A DNA stretch of 64,000 nucleotides from the NCBI GenBank assembly GCA_029204225.1, contig CM055092.1, forward strand, positions 70,154,252-70,218,251, given 5' to 3'. Both the position numbers and the translations under genes were made by a program. The notes beneath the pieces are model-generated. The model ran no database searches. It had not been told where the DNA came from and worked only from the letters and a program-made list of their open reading frames with translations. This DNA comes from Diphasiastrum complanatum. Lineage: Eukaryota > Streptophyta > Lycopodiopsida > Lycopodiales > Lycopodiaceae. Shown here piece after piece: positions 9,590 to 21,290 of the stretch; the first letter of the stretch is position 1; every line of letters begins with the position of its first letter.

Positions 9590-12500
9590 GTATTTCAAAA
9601 TTTGATCAATTTTTGGCAAAAGCATGTAAAAGACCAAAGATAACTTGTTCATTGAAAATTGAAGATACAATGAATATTGGTAGGCCTAAAAATCAATTGA
9701 CTTATTTCCTTTGATTGATACAAATCTAGTGTGTGGCTGTGTGTGTATCTTTATTACACAACGATCCAAAATGCAACGTTGTGGAACATGTATGCAAACC
9801 TCGTTTTGCAACCCTGATTTTTTTTATGAAGTAATAATAAACAAATTTCTCTTGGGGTTTCTTTTTTTGTATTATTGAAAATTTTGTTCCAAATAAAGTA
9901 ATAAAAAATGGTTTTCTCTTGGTTTTTTTTTTTGAGTATTATTGACAATTTTGTTCCAAATATACAAAGTGGTACAAAAACGGCACACAAATTCCCAAGG
10001 TGTGAATCATTAACATTGAATTGGAGTATAGTCTATGTCAACTGTCAAAGCTTGAAATTGAACTTTGAGAGTTGCATAATTCAAAAATCAAATTGCTATT
10101 ATGCAATTAATCATCACATTAGCATCCATGCACAAAGTATTAATATTCAACTGAAAATATTGACACCATGTTAACTAAACAACCATGGCTACCTACTTCA
10201 CTTATAAGCACGTCATCATATATCAATAAGGCTTTAGGGTTCCAATTACAATCAGCTAAATTGTAATCATAGTAATTATGTCTCATGACAATCATAGTAA
10301 TTTACATCTCATGACTACAAAACTAGCTCCAATGATGGTAGCTTGTGTGTCCAGTCATGTATGATAAATGAGAAAACTATATTGCAAAGCTGCTCATTCT
10401 TAGCCTCTGAAGAGATGGTTGTGTAATAACAAAGCAGCGAATCCGAAGCCCTCGGCGGATGTCCAAAAAGAGGAAAATTCTCTCACTTGTTGGGTAAGAA
10501 GACAACACTTGTACTAATTTTTTTTAAAGAGTTACAAACAGAGAAAAAGCATTGCACATGAATCATACGCACTCTTGGTTGTTTGACACTCATGAAGGTG
10601 CCTTTTCAAACATACAACCCCTAGACATATATGTTAATCGTTGAGGGTAGGCATGCCCCTGCAAATAATCTAATTTTTTTATTAATCAAAATTAACTCAT
10701 TTTGCATGATGTCATGGAGTAAAATTTGTTTTTTTTTGTTTTTCAACGGCTTTCTCATCAATTTTCCATCCTTCTCCTCTTACTTCTTTTCTATGCATGG
10801 TTCTTTTTCTCTTATTTGAGGTTTGTTAATGCACTCATAGTCTCCTCTCTACGTAGCTCCTTTACAAAAATTTGAAGTTTGTTTGAGTTTATGGATTATT
10901 GCTTAGCAAGAGATTCCATTCAATGATTTATAGTTCTCTTCTAAGCTTTTGTATAACTTCCGAATAATATTGAAATTTTTTGCATACTTTGGGTTTGTTG
11001 ATGCTCTACCTACTATCTTTTCACCATTCAATATTAATTATTTCATTTGTCATAAAAACATATTATTGTTTATATGGTTGTAGTTAGGTTCTCTAGTTTT
11101 GTCATGTAAATAAGTTTTGTTGGGTTCATGGTCTTCTTGATTGTTTAGGAGTTGTTCTTACAACTTGTAAAGAATTATGTGCAATTGGCTGCTTGGTGGT
11201 TTGTGTGATCTACCAACAAGAGTCATTTCCACCAGTTCTATCAAGAAAAATATCATTCTCTCGTGCGGCAATTAACTCTATCTCACATGAAGTTTCAGTT
11301 CTTTGGGTACTTTTAGGATCAAGCATTCTTAATTTCTTTTTGGGGTAGTTTTGTGAGAAACTGTTGGTGTGAGGGAGTCAAGTAAGGTTCGTTCTAAGAA
11401 GTCATGGGCACTTAACTGCATGCTATTGTCAATGATCTTCTAGGTTTAACAATCGAGCCTAATTTGGTACCTCACCACATTACAACAGCCTTGTAACAAA
11501 CTTTCCCTCAATCTCTTAGACTACTTGTAACCCTGCCTCAGTTTCTACGTGCAAAGCCTGCCTATGAAAGCTCCATTTGAGTGCATTGCCTGCTCCGAAT
11601 TCAAGTGGAGAACCATGATTTCAGTTCTGCCTTAGCCCATGGACCCAGCTCTAGGTCTGCAAATGGGTGGGAATGGATCAACCCATAACTTAGCCTCAAG
11701 CTCCATCTCTGTTTCCTCCTCAAAGAGTCACCCCATCATTCCCGGTAGCTTCACTCTCCTGTCTAGCCCTTGCTCTTGTCAACCTACGAGTCCTCAAATC
11801 ATTCTCCATCTCTCTAGTACTACGCAACAAAAATCTCATCATCCACATTAAATGTAGGCTGCTTTGCGGTTGATGCTCTGACATCAGGCCTACCTACCAG
11901 GCACACACCAAAGTTCACTGGCAATATCTTCCCCAACTCCTCCACATGAACAACAAGCCACAAGTTGGTGTCACAAAACACCAGGCGCTGACACAGTTAC
12001 AGTCAAAAAACCTCCTCTTTGTAAGAACGAGTGACCAGGTGGCCAAAAAGTGGGCCAATTCCTCGAACATGGATATTATCTTATTGAGAGGGAGGAATGT
12101 CACACAACTGAACTATTAACTTAGTCAACGGGACCTAACTCCTGTAGTAGCTTATTTGTGCATTAGAGTTATTTAATGGTCATAAATTGATTACACATTA
12201 TTGTGATTTCTGCCTACACATTTTTCTCCAGAATAAATTTTGTTGGATGATTAGAAAAGAAGATAGAGGGTTTCCCTGGTTCCAGTGGTAAACCCTTAGT
12301 GCGCATAGAGTAGGGGTAAGACGGTGTCCTGACTAGCAGCTCCTTGAACCAATGATAAATCTAATTGTGTGCCTAGGAATAAGAGATGAATTAGACGGTT
12401 CCTGCAACCAGCACAAGGACCTACTGTTGGATCACTGGCTCCTTGACGTATTGCAGGAGCCTGGTGACATAGGTTATGTGTAAATGCACTAAGGAAGATA

Positions 12501-14595
12501 TCCAAAGTTATCTGAGTGCAGAAAATTTTGTTGTCTCCAATGTGAAGTTTGTAGGATGAACAGAAGGACAATCTTCTACCAGCTACCAGAAACTGTTGAC
12601 AAACAATATTGCAAGCACAGCCTGCTGAGTCAAGCTATAAAAATATTGACTAAAGACAGTGGAATGTAGCAGAACAGCATTGTTGCTATGCAGATTAAAA
12701 AACGGCCATCTCCATGCTGTTCACAGTGATCACCTCCTATTATCAGTGATCTGTTGTAAAGAAATCTGCTCACTCTTGCTCATTGTCAACTGCTGTTGCT
12801 TCAGGAAAGAAACAAAGGTACTAGCATCTTCCAACTTCCTGGTGTAGAAGTGAGCGATTCAACAGTCTCACAAGACTACAGAACATATGAGCTAAAGATC
12901 AGAGCTTGGCCTTTGAGTATGTGTCAGATGTTTGCAGTATTCAAGTATTCTACAGGTTGAGGCCAATGTTGGTAGTAGATTTAAAGCTTAAGTTGGCAGA
13001 AAATTTGTACATCATGCATTGATACAAGTTTCTATCTAGCTTTCTGAGCCACCATATCAAATCATTTATGTACGTAGGACCATATTCATCAACCAGCAGT
13101 TACTAAGCTGCTAGTGTCTTCCATTTACAATTGGCCATACTGAAATTTCATTCAGATACTCCCTCTTACCATTATTGCTTTTTGTACATTGATGTTATTA
13201 TCAGAATATTTAACTACCACTTGAAGATTTAACTTTCAAATCTTCTCTGTCATTACTTAGAACTCGCTACACTAAGAACACATATATTACCCAAAAAAAA
13301 CTGAACACCGCATTGCTTTGAATCATACATTTCATAATAAGCTTACAGCTATCATGTCAAGCCCAAGCCATGCAATAGCAACAAAAATAATTGTAAATCT
13401 CACAATTAGGCTCCAAAGTTGAGCCATTTGAGATCATCTCAAATGAGATCATAAAAAGGTTGAAACCAAAAGTCATTTTAAATTCTCAAAAGATTAAATT
13501 AATAACTTGAACGTGCAGTTTCCAAAGAAGGATGCCTACCATTACTGGCACATTTTTGCTAGAAGCTGAAATCTGCTGGGGTTACTTATGATTGTGCAAT
13601 ATGGATATATGTACTTGTGAAATTAAAATATATCCAATTTCACAAATTTATATAGAGAAGTCAGTGATGTCATAAGGTGAGCTTAGAAACAATATACAAG
13701 CAACTTAAAAAGTCAAAACAACAATATAAAATTCAAAAAACAAAATATCTTAGCCAAACAGCATTGCTTATGTCTCATCAGTACCCAAGCATAAGAGAAT
13801 CCGGATTCTCATGTGCAATATGGATTTCCACAACTTACTGTGCCAAGGCGAGATGAGAATGGTAGAGGCATGTACTTCAGATGCTTTGACAGCCTGTGAG
13901 CCTGCTCTGACCAGGAAAAGCCTAGGAGCCGTAAGGAGGAATATTTTGGCATCTCCCAACCTGACTAAATCAACGATCCCTACAAGCATGAGCTGTGAGG
14001 GGATGATGAAAATCACCAGCTGCAGGGACACAACGCGCCCTTTAAGGGTGGAGTGGGAAACTATGGGTTTGATAGAAAATAAAGGACAGAGAGGTTGTAA
14101 AATGGAATATGAAGTTCTGAGTAAATCAGTCTCACTGAAGGGGAGAGGGGCATGTCTAAGTAGATGCCAACAATAGTTGTTTTGCATGCTCCTGCCACAT
14201 TTGCTGAAATAGCCATGCAAGAGAATAGGACGAACATGCAAAAAGGAATCACCTGGGAAGACTTGGGAAAGCTTTCGTACAATCTTAAGAAAAAAAACCT
14301 GTCTTTGTAAGCTTCATAAGGTTGCCCTAAAGGGGGGTCAACAAAAAATGCATCCATCAATTCAGCCACGCATTTAAAAGGCACAAATTAACCTGAATTG
14401 CAGCTATGATCTCTTCTTAAGCATCAGGGTTTCAAAGCCTCATCTACATCTTCCCCTTGAAAGAGTGATGTTAATATCTGAAGATCACAGTTAAAAAGCG
14501 ACTGACATTTACTGTGTCACAACATCTGGAAAATCAAAAAAGAATGTTTGTTTGACTTGTAGTGTTTTTCTAATTATAAGACTAATTTAACTCAC
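9590..14595 (-). other. Large first intron of the Rab5 gene
   Basis: About 5 kb of AT-rich sequence between the gtgagt donor at 14595 and the cag acceptor at 9590. No transposon could be named in most of it. Open frames on both strands at about 13768-14384 (moderate GC; one minus frame includes MAISANVAGACKTTIVGIYLD) could be a captured fragment, but I do not recognise it. A tRNA-like box B motif near 12400 is too weak to call a SINE. The rest holds simple AT-rich DNA. Confidence 0.65.
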
Positions 14596-14634
14596 GAGTT
14601 TGGCTTGCAGATGATTTGTGCCTGTGGTTGCCAT
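14596..14634 (-). CDS. RABF2: Rab5-type small GTPase, exon 1 (start exon)
   Basis: Thirteen codons from the ATG at 14634 (MATTGTNHLQAKL) followed by a gtgagt splice donor. Plant RABF2 proteins begin with a short polar tail ending in AKL before VLLGD, and here the intron falls exactly between L and V, joining in phase 0 to the P-loop exon at 9587. The distance of 5 kb is long for this gene in small plant genomes. The N-terminal residue pattern is consistent with the conventional, C-terminally prenylated RABF2 class and unlike N-myristoylated ARA6, which starts MGC. Confidence 0.78.
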
Positions 14635-15300
14635 GCCGCCCGGAAAGGTTGAAACTGCACTGCTTCTTCAGACAAACATGCTCCAATAAGTAGAATTACC
14701 GAAAGCTACAAAATGAAATTTTCATAAAAACCCAACTAACGGGAACTGGAACCTTTCCAACCCCAAAAAGAAGAAAAACAAGTGAAGGATCTTACGAAGA
14801 AGCAGCCCAAGTAAGAGGCCTGATCAGAGAGGATCGCACAAATCAAAGAATTTGGTTGGCTGCAAAAATGGTAGCTCAAAACCTGCAGGGAAATGAAATG
14901 AAAGAGCCTGCAACTGATCACAATCCAAACCCCAGAGCCCAAAATATGGTACAACGTCGTGGGCGATCTAGAGATGAAGCAGAATCCGCCGGCATACAAA
15001 TTACGGAGAGAGAGGCGAGGGAGGGAGGGAGAGATGATCGCGAAAGGCAAACGTGCAAGGAGAAAAGCCGATATATGCCGGATTGCTACGAAGAGAAGGA
15101 AAAAAGGGAGAGAGAGAGAGAGAGAGAAAAACGCGTTCTGGTGTTTGGCGAGTTTTGATTGGTCCCCGTGGATTAGGAGTAGAATTAGGGCTTTACTAGT
15201 CCACGTGGCCATCTTGAAGTTGCCACGTATCCTGGTATCATTCACCCTAATCAAAATAGTTATCTAATTTTGTACTTCTTTCGTTTTTTCTGCACCCTAG
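14635..15300 (-). promoter_or_regulatory. 5' leader and promoter region of the Rab5 gene
   Basis: Read on the minus strand, the 500 bp before the ATG are rich in CT runs (plus-strand GA repeat at about 15107-15127), typical of plant 5' leaders. Several tgcag sites just before the coding start suggest a leader intron. No certain TATA box could be assigned, so the start of transcription is unknown. Open frames here on both strands look incidental. Confidence 0.5.
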
Positions 15301-15411
15301 GGTCTTTTAGGGTTTTGGTAGAGCGAGGAGAGCCTCGTATCTTATTGACATGCCAAAAACTGTAACCCCACAACGTTAGATGTCCTTATAGACATTCAAA
15401 TCTTTGCCATG

Positions 15412-15605
15412 TGTAGTAGTTCTCGGTGGCATTAAATGACTTGTGGCTAACATCCAAGTGAGCAAGCAAGCGAGTGTGAAATATAGTGTCGTAGCAGTCG
15501 CGAGCAGTGTAGTAGTTCTCGGTGGCATTAAATGACTTGTGGCTAACATCCAAGTGAGCGAGCAAGCGAGTGTGAAATATATTGTGTCGTAGCAGTCGCG
15601 AGCAG
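15412..15605. repeat. 96-bp tandem duplication
   Basis: The unit beginning TGTAGTAGTTCTCGGTGGC at 15412 recurs at 15508, with a few changes (agcaagc/agcgagc and a 2-bp insertion). The two copies are almost identical. The duplication lies about 0.8-1 kb upstream of the Rab5 start codon. Bases 15606-15950 hold nothing I can name. Confidence 0.9.
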
Positions 15606-16013
15606 TGATATTGGACATGTGGCATTACGTCATTGGTTGAGAGAAGGTTCATTATGTTCCATAGTGTAGGCTGCAAATAGATTTAGATCTTGACCGTCTA
15701 TCTCTCTCCTGCTACCTCAGGTATCATCAATCCGACAGTGGGCTACAGCTTGTAGTAGTATTCGCCGCTCCTGTGGCTCAGTCTGCTACTCGTAGTAGCC
15801 CACCTCCGGATGAACAATACCCAGTTTATTAAACACGTCGTAGAGATAGGAAAAAGGAAAATATCTTTCAAAGCATCCATATCTTGCTCACCTATTAGTT
15901 TGAGCATCCAAAGGTTTGCATTTGGCAATACGGCTAGCATTCAAGTAGACTAGTGTAAAACATATAGTGCCTTAAGGCCTTGTGAGAGAGGGAGGACCTC
16001 AAAGGCTTTTGAT

Positions 16014-16244
16014 GTGTGTAATGTATTATGGAAGGTGTCCGGGCAGAGGACATTCTGCCCAATTCGGCCTTCCAATTTTGACGTGTGTAATGTATTATGG
16101 AAGGTGGGCAAAGGACATTTTGACCGGTTCGGCTTTCCAGAATTTTTTAGGCTCAGCCCCGAGGGGCTGAGCCTAAAAAATTTTAAACGGCCGAATCGGG
16201 CAAAATGTCCTCTGCCCGCCGACACATTCCATTGCGTAATGGAT
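16014..16244. mobile_element. Foldback MITE with perfect central palindrome
   Basis: The right arm (16189-16244, GGCCGAATCGGGCAAAATGT...) is the inverted partner of the left arm (16014-16070). The left arm is itself repeated in tandem at 16084-16140. At the centre a perfect palindrome has 20-bp arms (16141-16160 and 16163-16182) around GA. The element has no coding capacity. Which transposase would mobilise it is unknown. Bases 16245-16880 hold AT-rich DNA without a gene. Confidence 0.8.
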
Positions 16245-16884
16245 ACTTTGACTATTTTCAGAAGTACATTATGAAGCGTAATAAGCAGTTTGACTTTGTC
16301 TGTCATGTGGCAGTCGTACGTTGACGCCTGACGCGCAGGTTGGAAAGCACAGCACAAGGATTTTGAAAAACAGAGATGCATATTCAACTTTTAAAAAAAT
16401 AAAAGATCAAACAGAATAGTCATAAAGTATCTATCACACAATAGGAATATCCACATTCCAATGCCCTTCTAAAGACTCGTTTCCTTTACTTCAAAGGAAA
16501 AATTTTCACAAAATGTATTTTAAAGACCATTTTAAAACTCTCCCTTTGAAATAAGCAAGTCTAATAGAGATCTAGACCTTTATCACAAAGCCAATAATTT
16601 TGAGCAACTTTGTAAAATTGCCCCAATAAAAATATTTGTATTCGGGAATCATCTTTCTTGTGATCTTTGCACAAATCAAAAGATTGTTTAGTTATGGCTT
16701 AGCCATCAATTAACACTATTAATTGAACGGCTATTGAACCCAAGTGCAAAGGTCATTAAAAAGACCATTTTCAAGCCTAAAATATGGCAAGAGCCAAGTC
16801 ACAATTAACGACCATTTAATCAAGTGCAAAAACATCAGGCCAAGCCATAATTGAACGGTCATTGAACCGGGTTGCAAAGGTAAT

Positions 16885-17870
16885 TGGAAAGACAACTTCC
16901 AAGTGTTCCTCGACACCACCCTCCAATTTTCCATAGTTCCTCTTGTTCTTGCCTTCGAGCAACCCATTCCATCGCCTTTGCACAAATCCACCACTCCACT
17001 CATCCCACCATCCGCTTCATCAAATCCGATTGTAGAGTTCAACAAACCATTGGATGATGACGCATTCGCGCAAGCAGAGTACGTCCCATCTCCTCCCCGT
17101 GTTGATCCCACAGTACCAGAGGACCTGGTCGAGCAAGAGAAGCTCATTGAAGATGATGACAATGACGTCCAAGTCGTACGGACAGCACCTCAATCAGCCC
17201 CAGCAAGCAGCACCATACCGACGGGCCTACGGATGTCATAACGGCGTACCAGCTGGACCTTGGATCCCTACATCTAGGATCTGGTAGTAGCCAAAGCCTC
17301 ATTGGACGACCGCGTATTGGAATTGGCCACCAACAACACAAAACTGCGAGTAGAAATCACCCAGCTCCAACAAGACCTACAGGTGGCCATACAGCATGAG
17401 CAGGCAGAAAAGGATAAGCTATTGAAGTTGGAACAACATGAATAAGGCCTCCAACGTTATATCAAGAGCCTCTTTAAATCGTCCACGGACGCCTTCTCAC
17501 GAGTCCAAGAACTTCAGCAGCAAGCAGAGCAGCGGCTCGCCCCGCCGCTCCAGGCCCAACTCCTAGTAATCGAAACATGGAATCAGCGCTTGGGAGTGGA
17601 GGTACAGGCCCTACAACAAGAAAAGGCCAATTGGTTAGCCCAGCCCATTCTTGCCAATCATCCTCTCACTCAACCTAAGATGGATTTCCTCAAGAAACAA
17701 GTGGAAGTGTATAGACAGACGCTGGATGGCTACCAAGCCGAATTCAACAAATACCGCGCAAGTGCAATTTGAGAGCTTGCATAGGCAAAAGGTGCTCTTA
17801 AGGCCTGCCAACGGCACATGGAACAACAATTGCAGCCAGCCTTGGTGGTAATTCCAACGCCACTCACATT
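16885..17870 (+). pseudogene. Coiled-coil protein remnant, copy 1
   Basis: Broken plus-strand frames code a Pro/Ser-rich N-terminus (EQPIPSPLHKSTTPLIPPSA), an acidic segment with NKPLDDDAFAQAEYVPSPP, and a long heptad-like region (LATNNTKLRVEITQLQQDLQ ... QEKANWLAQP ... MDFLKKQVEVYRQTLDGYQ). In-frame stops at several points make it a pseudogene. A diverged second copy lies at 18880-19642. I do not recognise the family. The neighbourhood of a Tat/Athila-type integrase makes a Gag-like or extra-ORF origin possible, but this is inference. Confidence 0.55.
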
Positions 17871-18879
17871 TAGTATTAGGGAATTATCACATTTAGTATT
17901 AGTATTTAATACTAAATACCATAGTGCACTACTTCATGTCAGAGGCCTTGTTGTGGATATTCCATGTAAATAAATAAAATAGCCGAAAGTAGTAGGAATA
18001 AGTTGCGAGGGTCATGGCTTCCTATGTGTATAAGCCCATAGCCCAATGAGCACTTGTAAATAATTTATATGGAATAAACTAGACTTTGGGCCAAGTAATT
18101 AAAATAATAATAAAAGGCCAAAGTTTAAGTTAAGTTTGTTAAGTTTTGTGATTAGTCAAAAGTCAAAGTGGTGGTAGGTGGGGTGTGCTTCTTTGTGCAC
18201 CATAGATTAGATTGTGTTTCTTTTAAAGGGTTAGGATTTCTATCGTACCTTCTTGCAAGTAGCCGATAGGAAGCAAGGGGCAAGGGGCAAGGGGCAAGGG
18301 CCTCCCCAAAAATAAAAAGGCACCTCTTGTACACCATTTTACATGCTAATAGAGAGGAGAAAACTTTACCAGTTTGGAGAGCCAAGCATCCTCATGTGCT
18401 ATTGTTGTCATGCTTATGCTTTTTGTTGTGATTGCTAGTTATTTTTCATTTTGCACTGTTCTTGCTTTTTGATTAGTTATGGCTTTTCCGTTAGTATGTA
18501 ATGATGAGCACATGAGCTAACCTCCCTCCAACTCTCTCTCTCTCACCTCCATTCACCTCTATTATTGGATGTTAGTGATAGGTGGGGCTAGAGTTAGTGT
18601 TGTGTAGAGAAGCATCTAAACTAGCAACTAAACTAAGTTAGGTTCCTATCCTTGTGTTCTAACCCTTTTGACAGGCGGAGGCACTCATCCATGCATTGCA
18701 CCCCCTTGGACTTCGCCACTCACGACACCGTCTCCACCCCCTCATTTCATTTCCCCTACCAACTCCCAATTATCTCCAAGCACCCTAGCCCTAATAAATT
18801 TCATCCATTTCACCCCTCCCATTTTGTCTTCTAATATCCTCGACAAAACCCTAGAATTTTCCATTTCTTCTATTCCCCC
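17871..18879. other. Spacer between the two coiled-coil copies, LTR-like
   Basis: No gene is seen. Motifs such as CTTGTAAATAATTTATATGGAATAAA and a short GGGGCAA run (about 18275-18300) are present. The AT-rich leader plus a polyadenylation-like stretch resembles the inside of a gypsy LTR, but no partner LTR could be aligned with confidence. Confidence 0.3.
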
Positions 18880-19642
18880 TCATTTGAACAACCCATTTCC
18901 TAATCCATCCTCACCTCTACTCTCCTTTCTGCTTTCCCCACCATTGTGGATGTTGAGTCCAACAAGCCCTTGGACGATGACGAATTCGCCAGTATAAAAT
19001 AGATGCCATCTCCTCCGCATGCAATCCAAAAGCATCGGAAGATCTTGTACAAGAAGAAGAGCTAGTCGAAGAAGAAGAAGAAGAGGTCGAGTTTCAATCC
19101 GGTTCAGTCAGCACCTTGACACCGACTGTTCCACGCGATGACAAGACGAACTCCGAGCTGAGCTAGAGTAGCTCAAGCAGGAATTCCAGGTGGTGCAGCA
19201 ACACACGGATGTAGAAAAAGAAAAAGTTATGAAGTTGGAAAAGCGTGAGGCGGGCCTTCAGGACTACATCAAAATTTTATACAAGTCAGTGCTAGATGCA
19301 TATGCAAAGGTCCATGAAGCCACCACTATCGCCCTGCTTCAGGCCCATCAACTCACCTCGCTTCAGGCCTAGTTCTAGGTAGCCCAGACAGAGAATCTAC
19401 GACTGGTAGCGGAGGTGGATACACTACAAAAGGAGTACACAGAATGGCATGCCCAGCTAGTGCCCACTTCACGGCCACTCACCAAACATGAAATCGATTA
19501 TTTGGCTCAGCAGGTGGACCTCTACAAGAAGACACTAGCGGACTATCAGACAAGATTTGACCTGTACCGACAAATGGCGCAAGATGAGTTATCCAAAGCC
19601 AAGGCCACGCTCCAAGACTGGCAAAAGAAAATGGCCCCATAG
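18880..19642 (+). pseudogene. Coiled-coil protein remnant, copy 2
   Basis: Parallel to copy 1: NKPLDDDEFA, then an acidic run of Glu/Lys codons. The coiled coil follows (QQHTDVEKEKVMKLEKREAG, LQDYIKILYKSVLDAYAKV), then DTLQKEYTEWHAQLVPTSRP and IDYLAQQVDLYKKTLADYQ, ending KKMAP at 19642. Stops interrupt the frame at several sites. The matching order of motifs in both copies (LLKLEQHE/VMKLEKRE, FLKKQVEVYRQTLDGYQ/YLAQQVDLYKKTLADYQ) shows common descent. Confidence 0.55.
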
Positions 19643-20299
19643 CAGACGCCCCCGGTGGTAATTCCACCACTACCCTAGTTGGAAACTGCTCAAAGCAGTT
19701 TGAAACTTTGAGCAGTTTGAAACTGCTCAAAGCCCAAATTAGGGGGGTAATTCACAAGCAAAGCAGAGCACGGCAAAGGAGCAGAGCATCGTGCCCACAA
19801 TGGAGGGGAAACCAACCTCCTCATCTCAAGGCTCTCGCTTCATATCTACATCTCGAGCCTTCAGGAATCCCAAAAGTGTGGAGGAAAAAATCGACGAATT
19901 TTTGTGTACATATGAATCCTCATGCGACGGGTGGCAGATCTCATTCACTGCACATGAAATAAAAGGCAAATAAATCTCTTATCGGCGTTGGCCCCACAAC
20001 TTGCGTGGTAGCAACACATTTTTGAAAAGACCCCTTCTGCCATCAGAAAATATGTGGCCAAGCCTAAGATCTCTCATAATAAACCCCCACTACGTCCCCA
20101 TTACAAGATGCAGAAAGTGGGCGGAGTGTGGAGTACCTTTGGACCATATCATTGTAAAACCCCTTAACTGGCCAAAGATCTACTCAGAATATGGATGGGC
20201 CACATGTAACAATTCTAGTTTTAGCACAAAGAACATCACATGTATCATGTGAGTCCCACTTCGGCCAATTCTGGATTGTAACTTGACTTTGTGACTTTG
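19643..20299. other. Inter-element segment with short palindrome
   Basis: No gene is recognised. An inverted repeat with 13-bp arms (CTTTGAGCAGTTT at 19706-19718 and its complement at 19720-19732), plus a third partial copy at 19682-19695, lies near the left end. A short plus-strand frame (about 19791-19970) is unassigned. Confidence 0.4.
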
Positions 20300-21290
20300 G
20301 GCCTCTGCATTATTTATGTACACCTAGGGACCAAGTCTCTGGGAAACAACTTGAAATAAACTAGCAATGTGCTCATTGGGCTTAAACGCGTAGGATACTA
20401 GTGCCCTCACACTTATTATTGATTTTACAATGTACTGTGACGGGGCCCACTCGGTAAGCCTAGTAGAACAATACTTTAGTGGCAGGACCACACATAGACA
20501 GATCTCTAGAAATGTCTTTCCCAAGCGAAGTGAATCAAGCCCTATCTTTCCAATTGATGCATTGTGGCAATGCAAAGAGATGGAACGAGAAATTCCACCG
20601 ACATTAGTGCATCTTGGCCATACACCATTTGAAATAGCGTTTGTTTGGTGATGTCTTTGTATGTAGTTTTGAAAGCCCTCAGAGCAGCATATAGCTTGTG
20701 CTCCCAATCTAATATGCTTCCTTCCATGCTCTTTGTCAAAATGCCACATATAATCTTATTGGAAAATTCTGCTGGGCCATTGCCTCTTGGATAATAAGGC
20801 GTGCTGAAACAATGGATTATGAAAAACTCTTGTAATAAGACCTTGATGGTCTCATTGACAAAATGAGTCCCTCGATCATTGACTATCTCCACTAGACATC
20901 TAAAGCGCACAATGATATTCTCATAAAGGAACTTCGCGATGGACCTAGCATCTGCTACATGCACTGCTTTGGCTTCGACCCATTTAGTGAGATAATTTCT
21001 AGCCACGATAATATATCAGGCTTGGGTACTGCGAGCAGCGGGGTGAATAGGGCCAATTTAATCGAGTTCCCATTTCTCAAATGGTACTTGAACCAATACA
21101 TGATGTAACGGCTCATAGTTCACCTTCGTTGGTTTGTGTGTCCTCTGACATATATCACATTGTCTGATGTATGTTTCAGTATTCATGTGCATAGTTGGCC
21201 ACCCAAGCCGGATTGTAAGATCTTGCATACTATAACATCCACTACAAAATGTCCACCTCCCGTTGCTTCATACAAAAGAGTATTGGAGGG
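20300..21290 (-). pseudogene. Ty3/gypsy integrase remnant, Tat/Athila-like
   Basis: The minus strand codes the zinc-binding end (TYIRQCDICQRTHKPT), then FEKWELD*IGPIHPA and NYLTKWVEAKAVHVADARSI, then a core with NDRGTHFVNETI (second Asp region) and ALRAFKTTYKDIT. Tryptophan-rich KWVEAKA with a CDICQ finger is characteristic of non-chromodomain Tat/Athila/Ogre-type gypsy integrases. At least two stops lie in the frame near 21020-21060, so it is dead. No LTR pair could be delimited. Confidence 0.75.

Noticed and set aside
12266-12420. Possible tRNA-derived SINE (GGTTCCTGCAACC box-B-like motif)
   Set aside because: Box A is unconvincing, and no poly(A) tail or target duplication was seen.
13768-14384. 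Opposed open frames inside the Rab5 first intron
   Set aside because: No recognisable domain, no splice context and both strands open; mentioned only in the intron entry.
14736-15254. 172-codon minus-strand frame upstream of the Rab5 start codon
   Set aside because: Leucine/serine-rich translation of the CT-rich leader; it lacks a known domain and is better explained as 5' untranslated sequence.
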